Source: Macropodus opercularis
Lineage: Eukaryota > Chordata > Actinopteri > Anabantiformes > Osphronemidae
DNA length: 64,000 nucleotides
NCBI GenBank assembly: GCA_030770545.1
Contig: JAUCMP010000030.1
Coordinates: 2,829,001-2,893,000, forward strand
Direction of reading: 5' to 3'
Both the position numbers and the translations under genes were made by a program. This document shows, in pieces, positions 1 through 10,797 of this stretch (positions within the stretch are counted from its first letter, which is position 1; every line of letters starts with the position of its first letter). A model generated the notes under the pieces. The model had not been told where the DNA came from. It made no database searches and saw only the letters and a list, made by a program, of their open reading frames with translations.

Positions 1-1329
1 ATCGTCGTGGTTGTGATGGATCTGTTTGCTCTTTTGAGGGGGTTGTCCTGCCTAAAGCTAATCCTCATCACTGCACAGACAAGGAGATTAACAGCGTTTT
101 GAGGCTGTTGTGAGACTGGTGGGAAGCTGCAGCTCCTGCTATGTTGACATGCTCCTCTGGGAGAAAACTTAATTTTACATGCACAGATCTGCTGCAGAGC
201 AAAACTATGATCTAAGAAGAACCTTCTGCTCTGTGCTGCAAGACATGCTTGCAAAAAACTTTATTATTCATTCAGTAGTTCTATGTCTACAGTATATACA
301 GTAGTCTACACATAGTCCCATTGACAGTTGACTGCTATAGCGAGTGATGACATGTATGCTGAGATTTTAAACCCTCTAAGGCGCATCGTCTGAAGTCTAT
401 AATGAAACTAGTTCATAATCATATAAAATAAATGCACATTTTTATGTAGTAGAGATATAGAGTTTCAGCCAACTGGAACAGGAACAAGTTTGTTGTTTGC
501 TATGCAAAGCATGACAAGATGCATTAGTGTTTTTTGATGTTTTCAATATTAGTCATTAGTGTTTGTCTATGTTTTTAATATTAGTCATTAGTGTTTGTCC
601 ATGTTTTCTATATTAGTCATTAATGTTTGTCCCTGTTTTGAATGTTAGTCATCTGTTTCATGGCACGGTGTAATCTTGTGTTTGGATTTAAATAGATTTG
701 ACCTGAACAGTTTTTCCATTTTCCTGTTTTTCCTGTTTTCTCTCCTCCATCCAATATTAAACTCTTCCATTTGAAAATCTGACTATAGACACATGTACAT
801 GATTATTTACAAAGGCTGTGGTTATTATACTGTGAATGCCTCACTCTGGCTGTTTTTATACTGCTACGAGATTGAAACTGGAGTCTGAAATATTGGTAAA
901 AACATAGCGTTCAAAGTTTTTGATATTTGTTTTACCTTTGTTTGGTTTGTTTGAACGTTGATTAACACTTTGGATGCCAGATGATAATGATTAGCAACAG
1001 CTTAAATACCAGCCGTACTGTTTGAAGTGGGATTTTGCTCGTTTTACCCCGATGCATGACTGTGCTCTGGTTCTGTGGTGGCTGTTTTTACTGCTCGTTG
1101 ACAATCCCTTAATGGTTTTAAACCTGGTGTGAGAAGCACCATGTTGGCTGCCGTATGTCTTTATTAGCACACTTGGTGCTAATGACTCTCGCATCCCACA
1201 CTGATTAGCAGCCACTCTGAAGAGAACTCTCAGCACCTCCCACCAGCTCTCTAATGTCCACCAAGGCGTTCGCTTCCCAGTGGGCATATGGCTCAAATGT
1301 ATGAAGCATTGGGTTGAAAGCGTAAGATA
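1..1329. other. Intergenic sequence upstream of ptpdc1
   Basis: AT-rich non-coding DNA. Apart from the minisatellite at 516-655 I see no gene, RNA or recognisable repeat. The open frame on the minus strand at 991-1296 has no recognisable similarity and no splice-site context, so I treat it as chance. Confidence 0.6.
516..655. repeat. 32-bp tandem minisatellite, about four units
   Basis: The word ATTAGTCATTA recurs at 548, 580 and 612, with a degenerate copy at 644, giving an exact 32-base period. Each unit continues with a GTGTTTGTCYATGTTTT-like stretch. A partial unit precedes the first full copy. No coding potential is visible. It lies 2.8 kb upstream of the ptpdc1 start. Confidence 0.8.
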
Positions 1330-1695
1330 AAAAATTCAATACAGTTCAGTTTTATTTATATTGTGCCAAATCACAGCTAAAGTCATCATCAGGCACTTTA
1401 CAAAGTAAGGTTTAAGACCCTACACAACTATATAGAAACCCAATGAATAAATAAATTGTAATTTAAATTCATGATGTAGGAGAAATATCATCCTTTTTGC
1501 CAGTTTCTTTAACATATCAACTAAAAGAGATTTTTGATCAAGGTTCGATTGTTTCATGTGGTTTCATAGATACAAATAACTAGGTGTCACCTACATACCA
1601 ATATGTTTCCTAATAATATTACCTAGAGGAGACATGTATAGACTGAAATGTACTGGCCCAAGGACAGAACCCTGCTGAGCTCCAGAGCTAACTCA
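1330..1695 (-). mobile_element. L2-clade LINE fragment (copy A), 5'-truncated and internally deleted
   Basis: Read on the minus strand, 1690-1560 gives a decayed version of the reverse-transcriptase B/C region: words corresponding to GSVLGP, LFS.YMSPLGNII and a degenerate ADDT box, broken by stops. These align by eye with the better-preserved copy at 56.5-58.3 kb. The 3' end near 1336 has the ...ATAAATAAAACTGAACTG tail typical of fish L2-like elements. The middle of the element is missing. It is a dead fragment. Confidence 0.7.
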
Positions 1696-1739
1696 GAATA
1701 TCTCCTTCGTCAGTCTTGGTTGTGCTGGGCTGAATTGAT

Positions 1740-2033
1740 TTAACCCTCGTGCAGCCTTCGAGGGGTCAAAAGGAAAACAGGGGGCTCAATGCTCAAAAAT
1801 AAATAAAAATAATAAATAAATAAAACAGCCGCAGACAGACGATAAATCACAACACGCTTCATCTAGATGAACGGTTGGATGAACTTGTTCATCATAGACC
1901 CACACGTGTTCATTGCTTGGATGTAACAACCGCGAAGGCTGTTTGATCCAACCCTGGTGTGTGTTTTTGAGCTTTGATGCCACCTAGTTTACAGCGGGGT
2001 CGTTTGACCCCTCGAAGGCTGCACGAGGACTAA
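1740..2033. mobile_element. piggyBac-type MITE with 26-bp perfect terminal inverted repeats
   Basis: The termini 1745-1770 and 2003-2028 are perfect reverse complements over 26 bases. The left end reads TTAA followed by CCC (1740-1746), the hallmark of piggyBac insertion. On the right the expected GGG-TTAA has decayed to GGA-CTAA (2028-2033), two substitutions. The 286-bp interior has no transposase frame, so the element is non-autonomous. A second partial match to the terminal word (CGAAGGCTG) lies inside, near 1933. The family name cannot be given without a repeat library. Confidence 0.75.
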
Positions 2034-3419
2034 TGGGTTACTGGCGGTAAGGATGGAAACACTTTGACCAGCTAGGTTTTGGTGCCACATCAGTTTGTAA
2101 CTAGAAGTGTGGGACCTAGTGTAAAAGAGGAGAAATGGTTGTGGGTGGAAAAACACAGGTTCTAACTTTACACCATTAATTATTCACTGACGACAGGAGC
2201 CTTACTCCTAACAGGAGTGACTTAAATGTGACTTGGCTCTGGAGACGTACAAGATAATGTTGTCACTAATTTTCCACTGAATGATGGAACTGAAATGAGG
2301 CTTAATACTGTGACGTGAGCAGAAGCTGGAGATGCTTATGGGTTGTGTGTGAGCACAATGTCTTTGTTCTTGTGAGTTAAATGAAGATAAGTTTACGTTA
2401 TAGGAGTAAGAAATGCAGAACACCAAGCAAACAGTAAAGACGTGATGTAAATGATCAGGTTCAGAATTAGTGAAGGTGACGTGAAGTAAGGTGCACTCAG
2501 TGCTGTGGGCTGTGATTGAGCTGTAGGACGGTTGACAATGACACCTTGCATACACGCATTGTTCATGTCCAGTGTAATACCTGCAGACAAAGCAAGATAA
2601 TAATAGATCTTACACAAGTAACATCTAGGGTATTGAATCAAATGTGAGGTAGCTGCTAATAATAGTGGATGTAGAAACAACCTAAAAAGTGTGACGTTTG
2701 TGTAGAAGCTGTTTTCTGAACTAATTATTTTCAACTAGGCTTCTTATTTAATTTATTAAAGACAAAGCAAATCTCACCGGATCATTTGCCCATCAAAGAG
2801 TTAGCGTGTGCAGCACAGCAACCTTGCCCTGGTGATAATGGAGTGTGGTGAGGCAGAGAGCGGGAAGGGTGCAGAGTTTCACCCCTGGTACATCAGTTAG
2901 CGCGAGCTGTGAGCCTCATTAGAGTGGGTGTAACGTGAGAAACGGATGGAGTTGAACTGACACTCGGATACACTGTGACAGAACCCTGACGTCAGGCAAC
3001 GTGAATCAAAAGTGCAAGTCAAGAAGTACTGCTTTCATTAAATTGCTGGGAGTCTCATGCTGGTTGAAGTATTATAAGCTGTTGCTCAGCGTATTGAGAT
3101 GCATGACTGCGTGTGTGGTTACCTTAAGACCGCTCTCTGCTGTGTCATGCACATTGCAGGAGTCAGCACCTTGGATCTCAGACATGTCCCTGGCTCCTGC
3201 CGTTCTCCTCAGGTCACCCCCTCCTGCTCCCACAGGTGCAGTGGTCAGGCTGACACGCTCACTCTCTTTGTTTGTCTCTCTCCCCTGGGCTGAACCTGCC
3301 AGGCAACACTGCTGCTCACACACATACTCGTACGTTGTTTGTGTTAGCGCCGCTTGTGTGATCTTCCTTCCATTTGCCTTTGACACCATGTTTGTTCACA
3401 CCTTTCAGCCTCCTTTGCC
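2034..3419. promoter_or_regulatory. Upstream flank and probable 5' UTR/promoter of ptpdc1 (first promoter)
   Basis: No gene or clear repeat is visible. The last few hundred bases before 3420 should contain the promoter and 5' UTR for the exon 1a isoform. I see no convincing TATA box. The sequence just before the start codon is CTTTGCCATGG, a good Kozak context. Confidence 0.4.
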
Positions 3420-3507
3420 ATGGCAGCTGGTGTCAGCATACTGAGTGACCTGCCGTACTCCACGAGTGGAGCCCACTACAGGGACGTCGGCGCAGAGATG
3501 GAGGCAG
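3420..3507 (+). CDS. ptpdc1: ptpdc1 exon 1a (first coding exon, isoform a)
   Basis: Encodes residues 1-29, beginning MAAGVSILSDLPYST, which parallels the human isoform that starts MAAGV and contains PYST. Donor is GCAG|GTAGGA. It ends in phase 1, matching exon 2. Confidence 0.88.
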
Positions 3508-6500
3508 GTAGGAAACCTCTGCGATGCACAAGAAACAATGAAAGCTGATGGCTTGTGTTTTGGGTGGCAAAAATAATATTTATTAGGGTTAGGGTTAGGG
3601 TTTGTTATAGTGCAGGATTTATTGGTTTGCAATAAATAAATGTTGCTCTGCAAGATGGATATAGTAGACTTCAGATGTGATGAAGGAGTCGGTGGGTCTG
3701 TTGTCTGTGCAGAAGTATGATTTAATCAGTCAGAAACATGTCCCTATTCGCTAGTCTTGCATATTCTTATTAATACATACATTCTTTTATATTATATATT
3801 TCAATTAACTATGGCTTATTAGAGAATAACAATACACATATATTTGTTATCATTTAATTAGCTTCTGTGTTATTAACTGATCTGACTGACTGAACCCGCT
3901 GTCTATATTTTATATTTGAAGTCAGCTATAACCAAAAAAAGGGAAAAGTAATAGAGTTGTTTGAAACACCATTACATGATAGAGCGTATGGCATTAAGCC
4001 TGTCACACACTAAACCAGCTTCCTGTCAATGTGGGGCTGCTAGTTATTTGGTTGTGGCTTAGTCTCAGCCCTTTTTTGTAACAAGCTGCTTGTGTAATCT
4101 TGTCTTATAAGTTCAACTCATGCTTATAATATCTTCCCAAAATGTCTGAATATTTATTTAAGGACAAAATGTTGTGTGGACTTTAGGCCTGGAGACGTGA
4201 GGGGTTTTGCTGGCTTGGAAAATATTCCTCTGTCATCTTTGCTGTGTGCCAGTCTGCTCACACACAGATCCTCAGTGAAGCAGCAGTATCGTTTCACCTT
4301 TTGGCTCCCGTTGGACTGGCTGCTAAATTGTTGAGCAGGCTTCAAGCACAATGTCTGTGTCAATTACAGGCTTTTCGTCTATACGACTAGATACAAGTTC
4401 CCACGTTTGGTCCCAAATATATAGCTTGACTAATAAGAATTAGTTTTATTCATTCACACCCGCTTTTCCCCGTAGGGGGTGTGCTGGAGATGTCTCAGCT
4501 GTCTATGGGCGAGAGGCAGGGTCCACCCTGGACAGGTTGCTAGTCTGTCGCAGAGCCACACATGTAGACACACAACCAGTCACCGGAGACTGGGAGACAG
4601 GTCCCGTGTTCTCACTGTGAGACCACATTGCTAACCACCACACCACTGTGCTGCCAGAATAAGTTTTAGTGAAATAAAATAGTAATACAAAACTATATTT
4701 ATGCTCAGGTTGACCTGATTTGACCTGTTTTACAAAGTCATCAGAAAAAATAATGAAAGACTTTCAACTTTAAAGTGTTAACAATTGGCTGAACAAGAAA
4801 TGTCTGTTTAAACACATCATTAGGGAAAAAAGTAGATCTGAAACGGAAATGTTCGATGTCCCTTTCGTGTTATGTAAATCACCTAGCTATTGTTTATCTA
4901 ATCAGAAGCAGCTCTTTCATAGTTGCTGGTGTGTTTGTTCATGGCCGCTCACCAGATGTGCATCGGCCTTTTAAACAGACAGATATGACATTTCCCTCTT
5001 TGTGTTACCAGCCACCAGCCTCAGATGTGTGTTAAATGTGTAATCAGCATTCACCCTCATCTTCCTCCCACCAGTGACTCTGGAGATGGTTGTCATGGTG
5101 ACGCTTCAAATGCTGCAGATGAACTGATAGGTTGTATTTGCCTCTCTTTGCCAATGGGTGAACGTTGTGTGATGATTCACCATGGACACAGAGCTGCTGA
5201 GCCAGGAGCCTTTGTTAGTGCAGGGCGGCTCGGTTAGTGTGGGCTACACTTAGAAATGCAGCAGCAGCAAGGACGGCACTCTCTAGCTGGAGAGATGATG
5301 GCTATTGTAAAGAGGCACAATCGCAGGCACTCCGCCTCGGATGTCCTGCTGAAGGTCTTGCAGTGCAGACGCGGCTCTGCTCTGGAGATGCTCTCCTCCT
5401 CTTCCCACAGAGTCATGGTGGCCCTCAGCGTGAATCAGCCTCGGCCTCCCACTGAGAGCAAGACCACAACATGTAACCACGCTAAAGAAGCAACTAGTGT
5501 TTTAACAGGTTGACTTAAAGTGCAACTATTGCTTGTGAAAAGGTTCTTACGTTTTGGTTGTTGCCTTTTCTTTTTCACCCAGCCAACACGAGGGTCCCCA
5601 CAGCCAAGTATACCAAGATGGGGGAGACGCTGAGGCATGTCATTCCTGGTCCCATGCAGTGCTCCATGGCCTGTGGAGGTAAAGCCTGCAAATATGAAAA
5701 CCCCTCCCGCTGGAGTGATGACGAGCAGGCTATCAAAGGACTCTACTCATCCTGGTAGGCACCGATCTCTAACTACAACCTCGCATACTACATCTCAGCA
5801 CTGTGCGCTGGCATCAGGGAACAGTCAACACGTCGATAGTTGCATAAGAAGTCAACACATTTGTCCTGGCTTGGCTTCACAGTGTGATCTTAATAAAGAG
5901 GAACGGGTCAGGTGTTTTATCAGTGTGATTCCTGGACTCCTCTGCTTGTCAGTGCTGTGCTTTTGCTTTGTTAAACTTAAAGCTCCTTAATAAAATCTTT
6001 GTTGCTAATCTAACCTTTTTCTTTTATGACGTTTTTACCTCATGGTCTCTTTTTACAGGATTACAGACAACTTGCTGGCGATGGCAAGGCCTTCCACTGA
6101 AATCATAGAGAAATATAATGTAATTAAACAATTTCAAAGGTACACTACTCTCTTTCTGTTTATTGTTTGAGCTGTTTGTTTTAGACCAGTGAAGTGTCAG
6201 TACGTCTGTGATCAGCTGTGTTGTCGCTCCAAGCACCGACTCTGACGTGTTGCTGTGTCCAGGTGTGGTTTGAAGACAGTCATAAACCTGCAGCGGCCCG
6301 GAGAACACGCCAGCTGTGGCAACCCGCTGGAGCAGGAAAGTGGTTTCACCTATCGACCTGAAACCTTCATGGAGGCAGGCAGTGAGTGTCTGATGTCTGA
6401 ACTAATGCCAGATCCACACTACAAAATATTTAGTCTGATATGTTGATCACTGTGTTAGATTAAATTAGTTAGATGAGTGACCAGCTGCTGCTATTTCTCT

Positions 6501-9500
6501 CCATCAGTTTTAACAAGTAGTTTGTATCGTTCATCTTGGCTTCGAATTTGATGTTTGTGTTCTTCAAAAAGCTTTGGTCCATGGAAGCATACATGTCATT
6601 ATGACTAATAACGTAATCACAGGTGCTCAAACAAGCTTGCACCTGATGTGTAAAATAGCCCCACAGTATAATGCTGTCAACCACCATGATTATCTGTCTT
6701 TAAACAGGTTTTCTCTCCTCCAAAAAAACCCTGCATCCATTTCCACAAAGGATACATTTGATGTTTAAAAATGTACATCAGTAAAGCATTAGATAAATGA
6801 AGGCTTATTCTTTGTCCTGTGTTAGCAGTTCAACTATGATTGGGACATTAATTTGTGATTTGCTAGCTTGATGCAGATGACAGTGGTTACCGGACTGTTT
6901 TTTCACACTTGTCTCTCAAGGACGTGTTATAAACACAGTGTTGTGGAGCGCTAACGGAGGCAGAGTTGTTGCCATAGCTCCACACTCAGTCCTGCCTCGT
7001 CTGTGCCATTCTTCCTTATTTACTTTAACCTGTTGGAGTAATAAAGCCTATTATTGATTAGTGTCATCCTGGATGAAGCGTTGGTTGTCATCCTCTATGA
7101 CGTACTACTTCAGATAAAACGGTTGGATGCAGCAGCTGTTACCTGGTTGCTTCCTATGGTTTTATTAAATGATACTGATCCTCCCCCTTTCCCATTTTAA
7201 ACTCTAGCTGAAAAAGTGAAAGTAATCTGGGAGACGGTTTTACTATAGGGACAGCTATGGAAAGTTTAACACAGTAAATACATCCACCATATAAGAAACT
7301 TAGAAAAGGAGCGTATTTAATAAAAAACTCTGTGAACAAAACTGATGTCTTTGTGTCGCACAGCTAATCCACTAATGATGATGATAATGATCATGACAGG
7401 TTATCTATCGTTGCCTCTTCGGAGGGTTCGCAAACCGGATCTGCTTTCACTTCAACTAAAACAGACTTTGTTCTTTGGCAGAGATTTCTTTTAATATAAA
7501 AAGGCAGCGGGAGGTTTATACATATAACCTGCATGTTCTTACACAGTAGGTGGAAGCCAGCATTGTTGTGCATCACATATCTTGAGTCAGTCCTGTGCCT
7601 AACTGTATTTCAGTCTATTATTACAACTTTGGCTGGAAGGACTACGGTGTGGCTTCTCTGACCACAATCCTCGACATGGTGAAAGTCATGTCATTTGCTG
7701 TCCAAGAGGGGAAAATGGCCGTTCACTGCCATGCAGGCCTTGGAAGGACAGGTTTGTAAACGTGTAGTATGAAGCTGCTTAAACGCTTATGTATTCTTCT
7801 GAAATGGCTTCATTGTTTGTTCATTTAGGCGTGTTGTTGGCTTGTTACTTGGTGTTCACATCGCGGATGAGCGCTGACCAAGCCATCCTGTTCGTACGAG
7901 CAAAGAGACCCAACTCCATCCAGACCAGAGGGCAGCTGCTCTGCGTTAGGGAGTTTGCCCAGTTTCTGGTTCCTCTCCGAAGTGTCTTCTCCTGTGCAGA
8001 ACCCAAAGTGAGTGCAGTCACTTTGTCCCAGTACCTGACCCGTCAGCACCACCTGCTGCACGGCTACGAGGCTCGGCAGATGAAGAACGTGCCAAAAATC
8101 ATCCAGCTGGTATGCAGGCTCCTGGTTGATGTTGCAGCCAACAGGCAGGTGGAGATTGAGGAGGAGTGGCTGGAGATCCCTGATCTCACAGCAGAAGTGG
8201 AGAAGACCGTATCCCAGCAGGCCCTGCAACAGCTGGGGAAGGAGATGAGAGGAAAGGGTATTCCTGTCCTGCCATGCTCCTCTCATCCACTCAGCCCACC
8301 AGCTCTGCAGGCCAAAACCCCTCACGATCAACCACTCACCAGTGATAATGAGCTTGACCCTCTGTGGAGGCAGCAGAATGTAGAAATCAGTTTGAAATCT
8401 GTGTTTTACGATAGGAGTCTCAGCTACAGTGATTCTTTTCTTCACAAACTTGGATCACAGCAGCAGCCTTTGGGAAATCTGAAGAGGAACAAAGCAATGA
8501 ACTGCCTGATCAAACATTCCCTGTCTCACAGCAGCCTTACAGCCTACAACCCGCTTACGTTTTGTGACCTCTCTCCTCAGAACAATACCAGCAGCAATCA
8601 GGACCCAAATACAGAAGAGAAGCAACACACTGCTTCTCCTTTTTTTAAAAAAACTCTGCATAAGGGGCACCAGAGTCTGTCTTTGGATCTGTCAGAGCAG
8701 GGAAGAACATCCCACTTTAACACCACAGCGACAGCCTTATCAACCAGGAGCAGACTGGGGAGCAGTGGGAAGCAGCCACCTGTCGACGCGTCGGTGAACC
8801 GAGCAGAGATCGGCACCGAGGCTCCGTTCATCAGCCTGCCGTCCGAGCTCTCGCCCGACGGCAGGCGTCTGCTGGTGGCCAGAGCTCTGGCCATGGACCT
8901 GACAGACACCGATCTCATCTCCAAGGTGGCGGCGTGGCAGGTAGGCACTGCCTGAAAACATGTGCTTGGAACTAGTGTGGCCACGTTGATGCCTCTAGTC
9001 TTAAGACCCTGAGTGCTGCAGTGTTAAACTGCTGAGAAGACTCGCATCTGTTCTAGGCACAGTCTCATGTGTGATACAGGTTTGTTTAGTCAGGGGATCA
9101 GGTCTCCAACAAGCTGTCAATCAAGATTATAAAAACGTCATATTTCATGTATATTCATGTGAGATGAGATTCAGGCCTGTGTTAATGATTGATCTAAACA
9201 GGAAGTCCCCTTACTCGGTGTCAGAGCTTATACAGCACAGGTGTAACAATTCTGTTTCAGTCTGTTTATTGTTTTGTGGAGTTTTGGATCAAATGCTGTT
9301 CTCTGAATATTACGTCAGTCTGGTAGCTTTGGCTTCAGAACCTCATCATCAGACCCGAGTTTATTATTCTCACTTTTAATCACCATGACTGAACAGCTTC
9401 TTGTCAGCTTCCACACATTGATATGCTGCTTTGATGAACTACTGCAAATGAAATGGAAATCACTCAGGCAGTTGTTTGCCATACAAATATTGATAAGCAG

Positions 9501-10797
9501 ATAAGCAGGAAGCAGGTGACGCTGTGGCCTTTTAAAAACCTGATGTTCTGTACAGTCCCAGAACGCAGCTCACCAGAGCAGTAGCTGATAGGCCGGTAAT
9601 GCTACTGCACACAGTGTTTTAGAAACACAAAGCCTGCATGAACGCTGCTGCTGATTTAAATGCGGCGACTCTCTCTGTCGTTCTGTGCAGACGGAGCTAA
9701 ACTCCAGAGAGGGCGCATGGGAAAGGCTGTGCATGGAGAGAGATCCGCTGGTTCTGTCTGCTCTGATGTGGTCTTGGCTGGAGCAGCTCAAAGATCCGGT
9801 CATCAGCAGCGAGGATGTGAAAGCTCTCAGTGAGAACAACGTAAACCCACAGAGCGCACTCAACTCGCTGGAAAAGGTGACTGTTTAATAGCTTGTGTCA
9901 GCCACCAGCACTTCATTACGGCACAAATTGAAGCCCTCGCTATCCGGCAACATATCGCAGTGGGTTCAGGTTTAGGCAGTAATTTCTGTAACGCAGTCAG
10001 AGCCTTTGACGCCCACTAGAAGATCATGGTAATTTCTCATATGAGTATTATACAGTCATTATACCAGTGACCTTTTCATGCTTCCTGTGTTTATATGAAA
10101 CCACAGTGACTGTCTGTTGAGTTTAGGCATTTTGAAAGCACCTACACTCGCACATGGACCAAAGCTGCTAATGTTGCTTTGCTGCTCACTATATTTTAAT
10201 GTGGTGGACATTCACCAATACACTGAATGTTTAGCCATCTAGAACATCTCTTAATAATCATTGGTGTCTGTTTACTGCTCCTTTTACGCTAAAGCTGTTA
10301 GTGTTTGCCTTTTTCTGTAATGTATAATTTAATTGCTGCTGATTTGAGATGGATAGTTTGAGAGTCCATATTTTTATGTCTTTTTAAATTTGCAAATGGC
10401 TTTGAGACATGTTAAACGAGCGTCACGCTTGCTAGGAAAAGGAACATGTGGAACGTATGTGATTTCTTCTTTCGTGTCCCACCCCCAGGGTCACCGCTTC
10501 ACTTTGCTTTGTATCCTGGACTGTGCAGCTCGCCTCCTGCCACTTCCTGACGAAGTGGAGACAGGTTTCCTCAACCAAACCATTAAAGTGTTTATGAAAG
10601 TCAGTGTTAGCATGTTGAAGAGTGATACTTTTTATGAAGACAGTGTATTACATTCACATCCATTCTTATCTTTTCTCTAGATGGACTCTGCATCAGAGAA
10701 GAATGAGCTTTTGTATGAAACACTGAAAACAATCCTGACTCCCATTCTTCATGAGCTGCATGACAAATCCGTGGAGGAGAATGAAGAACCGTTTTAG
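3420..10797 (+). CDS. ptpdc1: Protein tyrosine phosphatase domain-containing protein 1 (nine coding exons)
   Basis: Coding exons: 3420-3507, 5583-5754, 6059-6139, 6263-6381, 7614-7751, 7829-8940, 9691-9876, 10489-10599, 10681-10797. All introns are GT..AG and the phases join to 2124 nt, giving 707 aa plus TAG. The protein follows vertebrate PTPDC1 throughout: N-terminal MAAGV, PTAKYTKMGETLRHVIPG, the phosphatase domain (about residues 85-270), then a long serine-rich tail and a conserved C-terminal region (ELNSREGAWERLC). The signature HCHAGLGRTG is at residues 191-200: nucleophile C192, phosphate-binding R198, and likely general acid D163 in WKDYG. All catalytic residues are intact. The family is a Cdc14-related dual-specificity phosphatase linked to centrosome and cilium function; this role is family knowledge, not visible here. 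An alternative first exon at 5256-5472 would give about 750 aa. The next unit downstream on the same strand is the let-7 cluster. Confidence 0.95.
3583..3601 (+). repeat. Short interstitial telomeric repeat (TTAGGG)3
   Basis: Three consecutive TTAGGG units followed by TTTG lie in the first intron of ptpdc1. It is the vertebrate telomere motif, far too short to suggest a chromosome end. Confidence 0.85.
4446..4656 (+). repeat. Dispersed teleost repeat, copy 1
   Basis: It shares the words GGAGATGTCTCAGCTGTC, TATGGGCGAGAGGCAGGG and CCACCCTGGACAGGTTGC with the copy at 29.34 kb, and ends with the CTAACCACCACACCACTGTG tail common in fish genomic repeats. It lies in ptpdc1 intron 1. The class is uncertain. 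It has no coding capacity. Confidence 0.65.
5256..5472 (+). CDS. ptpdc1: ptpdc1 exon 1b (alternative first coding exon)
   Basis: Encodes 72 residues beginning MQQQQGRHSLAGEMM and containing RRHSASD, QCRRGSALEMLSSSS and VMVAL. These follow the alternative human N-terminus, which has RRHSTSD, LSSSS and VMVAV in the same order. The donor AT|GTAACC at 5472 leaves phase 1, the same as exon 1a, so either first exon splices in frame to 5583. RRHS looks like a basophilic-kinase site. Use of this exon implies a second promoter within intron 1a. Confidence 0.82.
5583..5754 (+). CDS. ptpdc1: ptpdc1 exon 2
   Basis: Residues 30-86, from NTRVPTAKYTKMGETLRHVI to AIKGLYSSW. It includes the conserved MACGGKACKYENPSRWS segment that precedes the catalytic domain. 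The acceptor follows a TTTTCTTTTTCACCCAG tract and the donor is CCTG|GTAGGC. Confidence 0.93.
6059..6139 (+). CDS. ptpdc1: ptpdc1 exon 3
   Basis: Begins by completing the Trp codon, then ITDNLLAMARPSTEIIEKYN, the start of the phosphatase domain. Acceptor TTTTTACAG, donor AAAG|GTACAC. Confidence 0.92.
6263..6381 (+). CDS. ptpdc1: ptpdc1 exon 4
   Basis: Encodes KTVINLQRPGEHASCGNP and FTYRPETFMEAG, nearly identical to the human segment. Donor GGCA|GTGAGT. Confidence 0.94.
6382..7613 (+). other. ptpdc1 intron 4
   Basis: A 1.2-kb intron with no recognisable gene, repeat or RNA. The small open frames in it have no similarity and lie between two well-supported exons. Confidence 0.65.
7614..7751 (+). 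CDS. ptpdc1: ptpdc1 exon 5, catalytic signature
   Basis: Encodes YYYNFGWKDYGVASLTTILD and, at its end, HCHAGLGRTG. It contains the proposed general acid D163, catalytic C192 and R198. The final Gly codon is split across the intron. Donor ACAG|GTTTGT. Confidence 0.95.
7829..8940 (+). CDS. ptpdc1: ptpdc1 exon 6, large exon
   Basis: A 1112-nt exon covering residues 200-570. It begins VLLACYLVFTSRMSADQAI, completing the phosphatase fold (RAKRPNSIQTRGQLLCVREF), then a long, less conserved Ser/Gln-rich tail with RSLSYSDS, a likely phosphosite also present in human. It ends at AAWQ|GTAGGC. The ATG at 7789 lies in the preceding intron and is not the start. Confidence 0.94.
8941..9690 (+). other. ptpdc1 intron 6
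   Basis: A 750-bp intron. I see no gene or clear repeat in it. Confidence 0.6.
9691..9876 (+). CDS. ptpdc1: ptpdc1 exon 7
   Basis: Encodes TELNSREGAWERLCMERDPL, LMWSWLEQLKDPVISSEDV and SALNSLEK, strongly conserved with the human C-terminal region. Acceptor CTGTGCAG, donor AAAG|GTGACT. Confidence 0.94.
9877..10488 (+). other. ptpdc1 intron 7
   Basis: A 612-bp AT-rich intron with no gene or repeat that I can recognise. Confidence 0.6.
10489..10599 (+). CDS. ptpdc1: ptpdc1 exon 8
   Basis: Encodes GHRFTLLCILDCAARLLPLP and ETGFLNQTIKVFMK, aligned with the human segment containing QTILCVLHC and AHAIKAFTK. Acceptor CCACCCCCAG, donor GAAA|GTCAGT. Confidence 0.92.
10681..10797 (+). CDS. ptpdc1: ptpdc1 exon 9, C-terminus and stop
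   Basis: Encodes LLYETLKTILTPILHELH and ends EENEEPF then TAG. The human counterpart has VYNTLKKIFKHTLEE here. The acceptor follows TCTTTTCTCTAG. Confidence 0.88.
   Translation: MDSASEKNELLYETLKTILTPILHELHDKSVEENEEPF

Larger units (their letters stand above)
3508..5255 (+). other. ptpdc1 intron 1, left part
   Basis: Non-coding. It holds a short interstitial telomeric repeat (about 3583-3601) and a dispersed fish repeat (4446-4656). The right part probably contains the second promoter, serving exon 1b. No other gene is seen. Confidence 0.6.

Noticed and set aside
3583..3601. Chromosome end
   Set aside because: Only three TTAGGG units, within an intron and flanked by unique sequence on both sides.
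7825..8445. 206-codon open frame on the minus strand
   Set aside because: It is the antisense shadow of ptpdc1 exon 6, which is strongly supported by homology on the plus strand.
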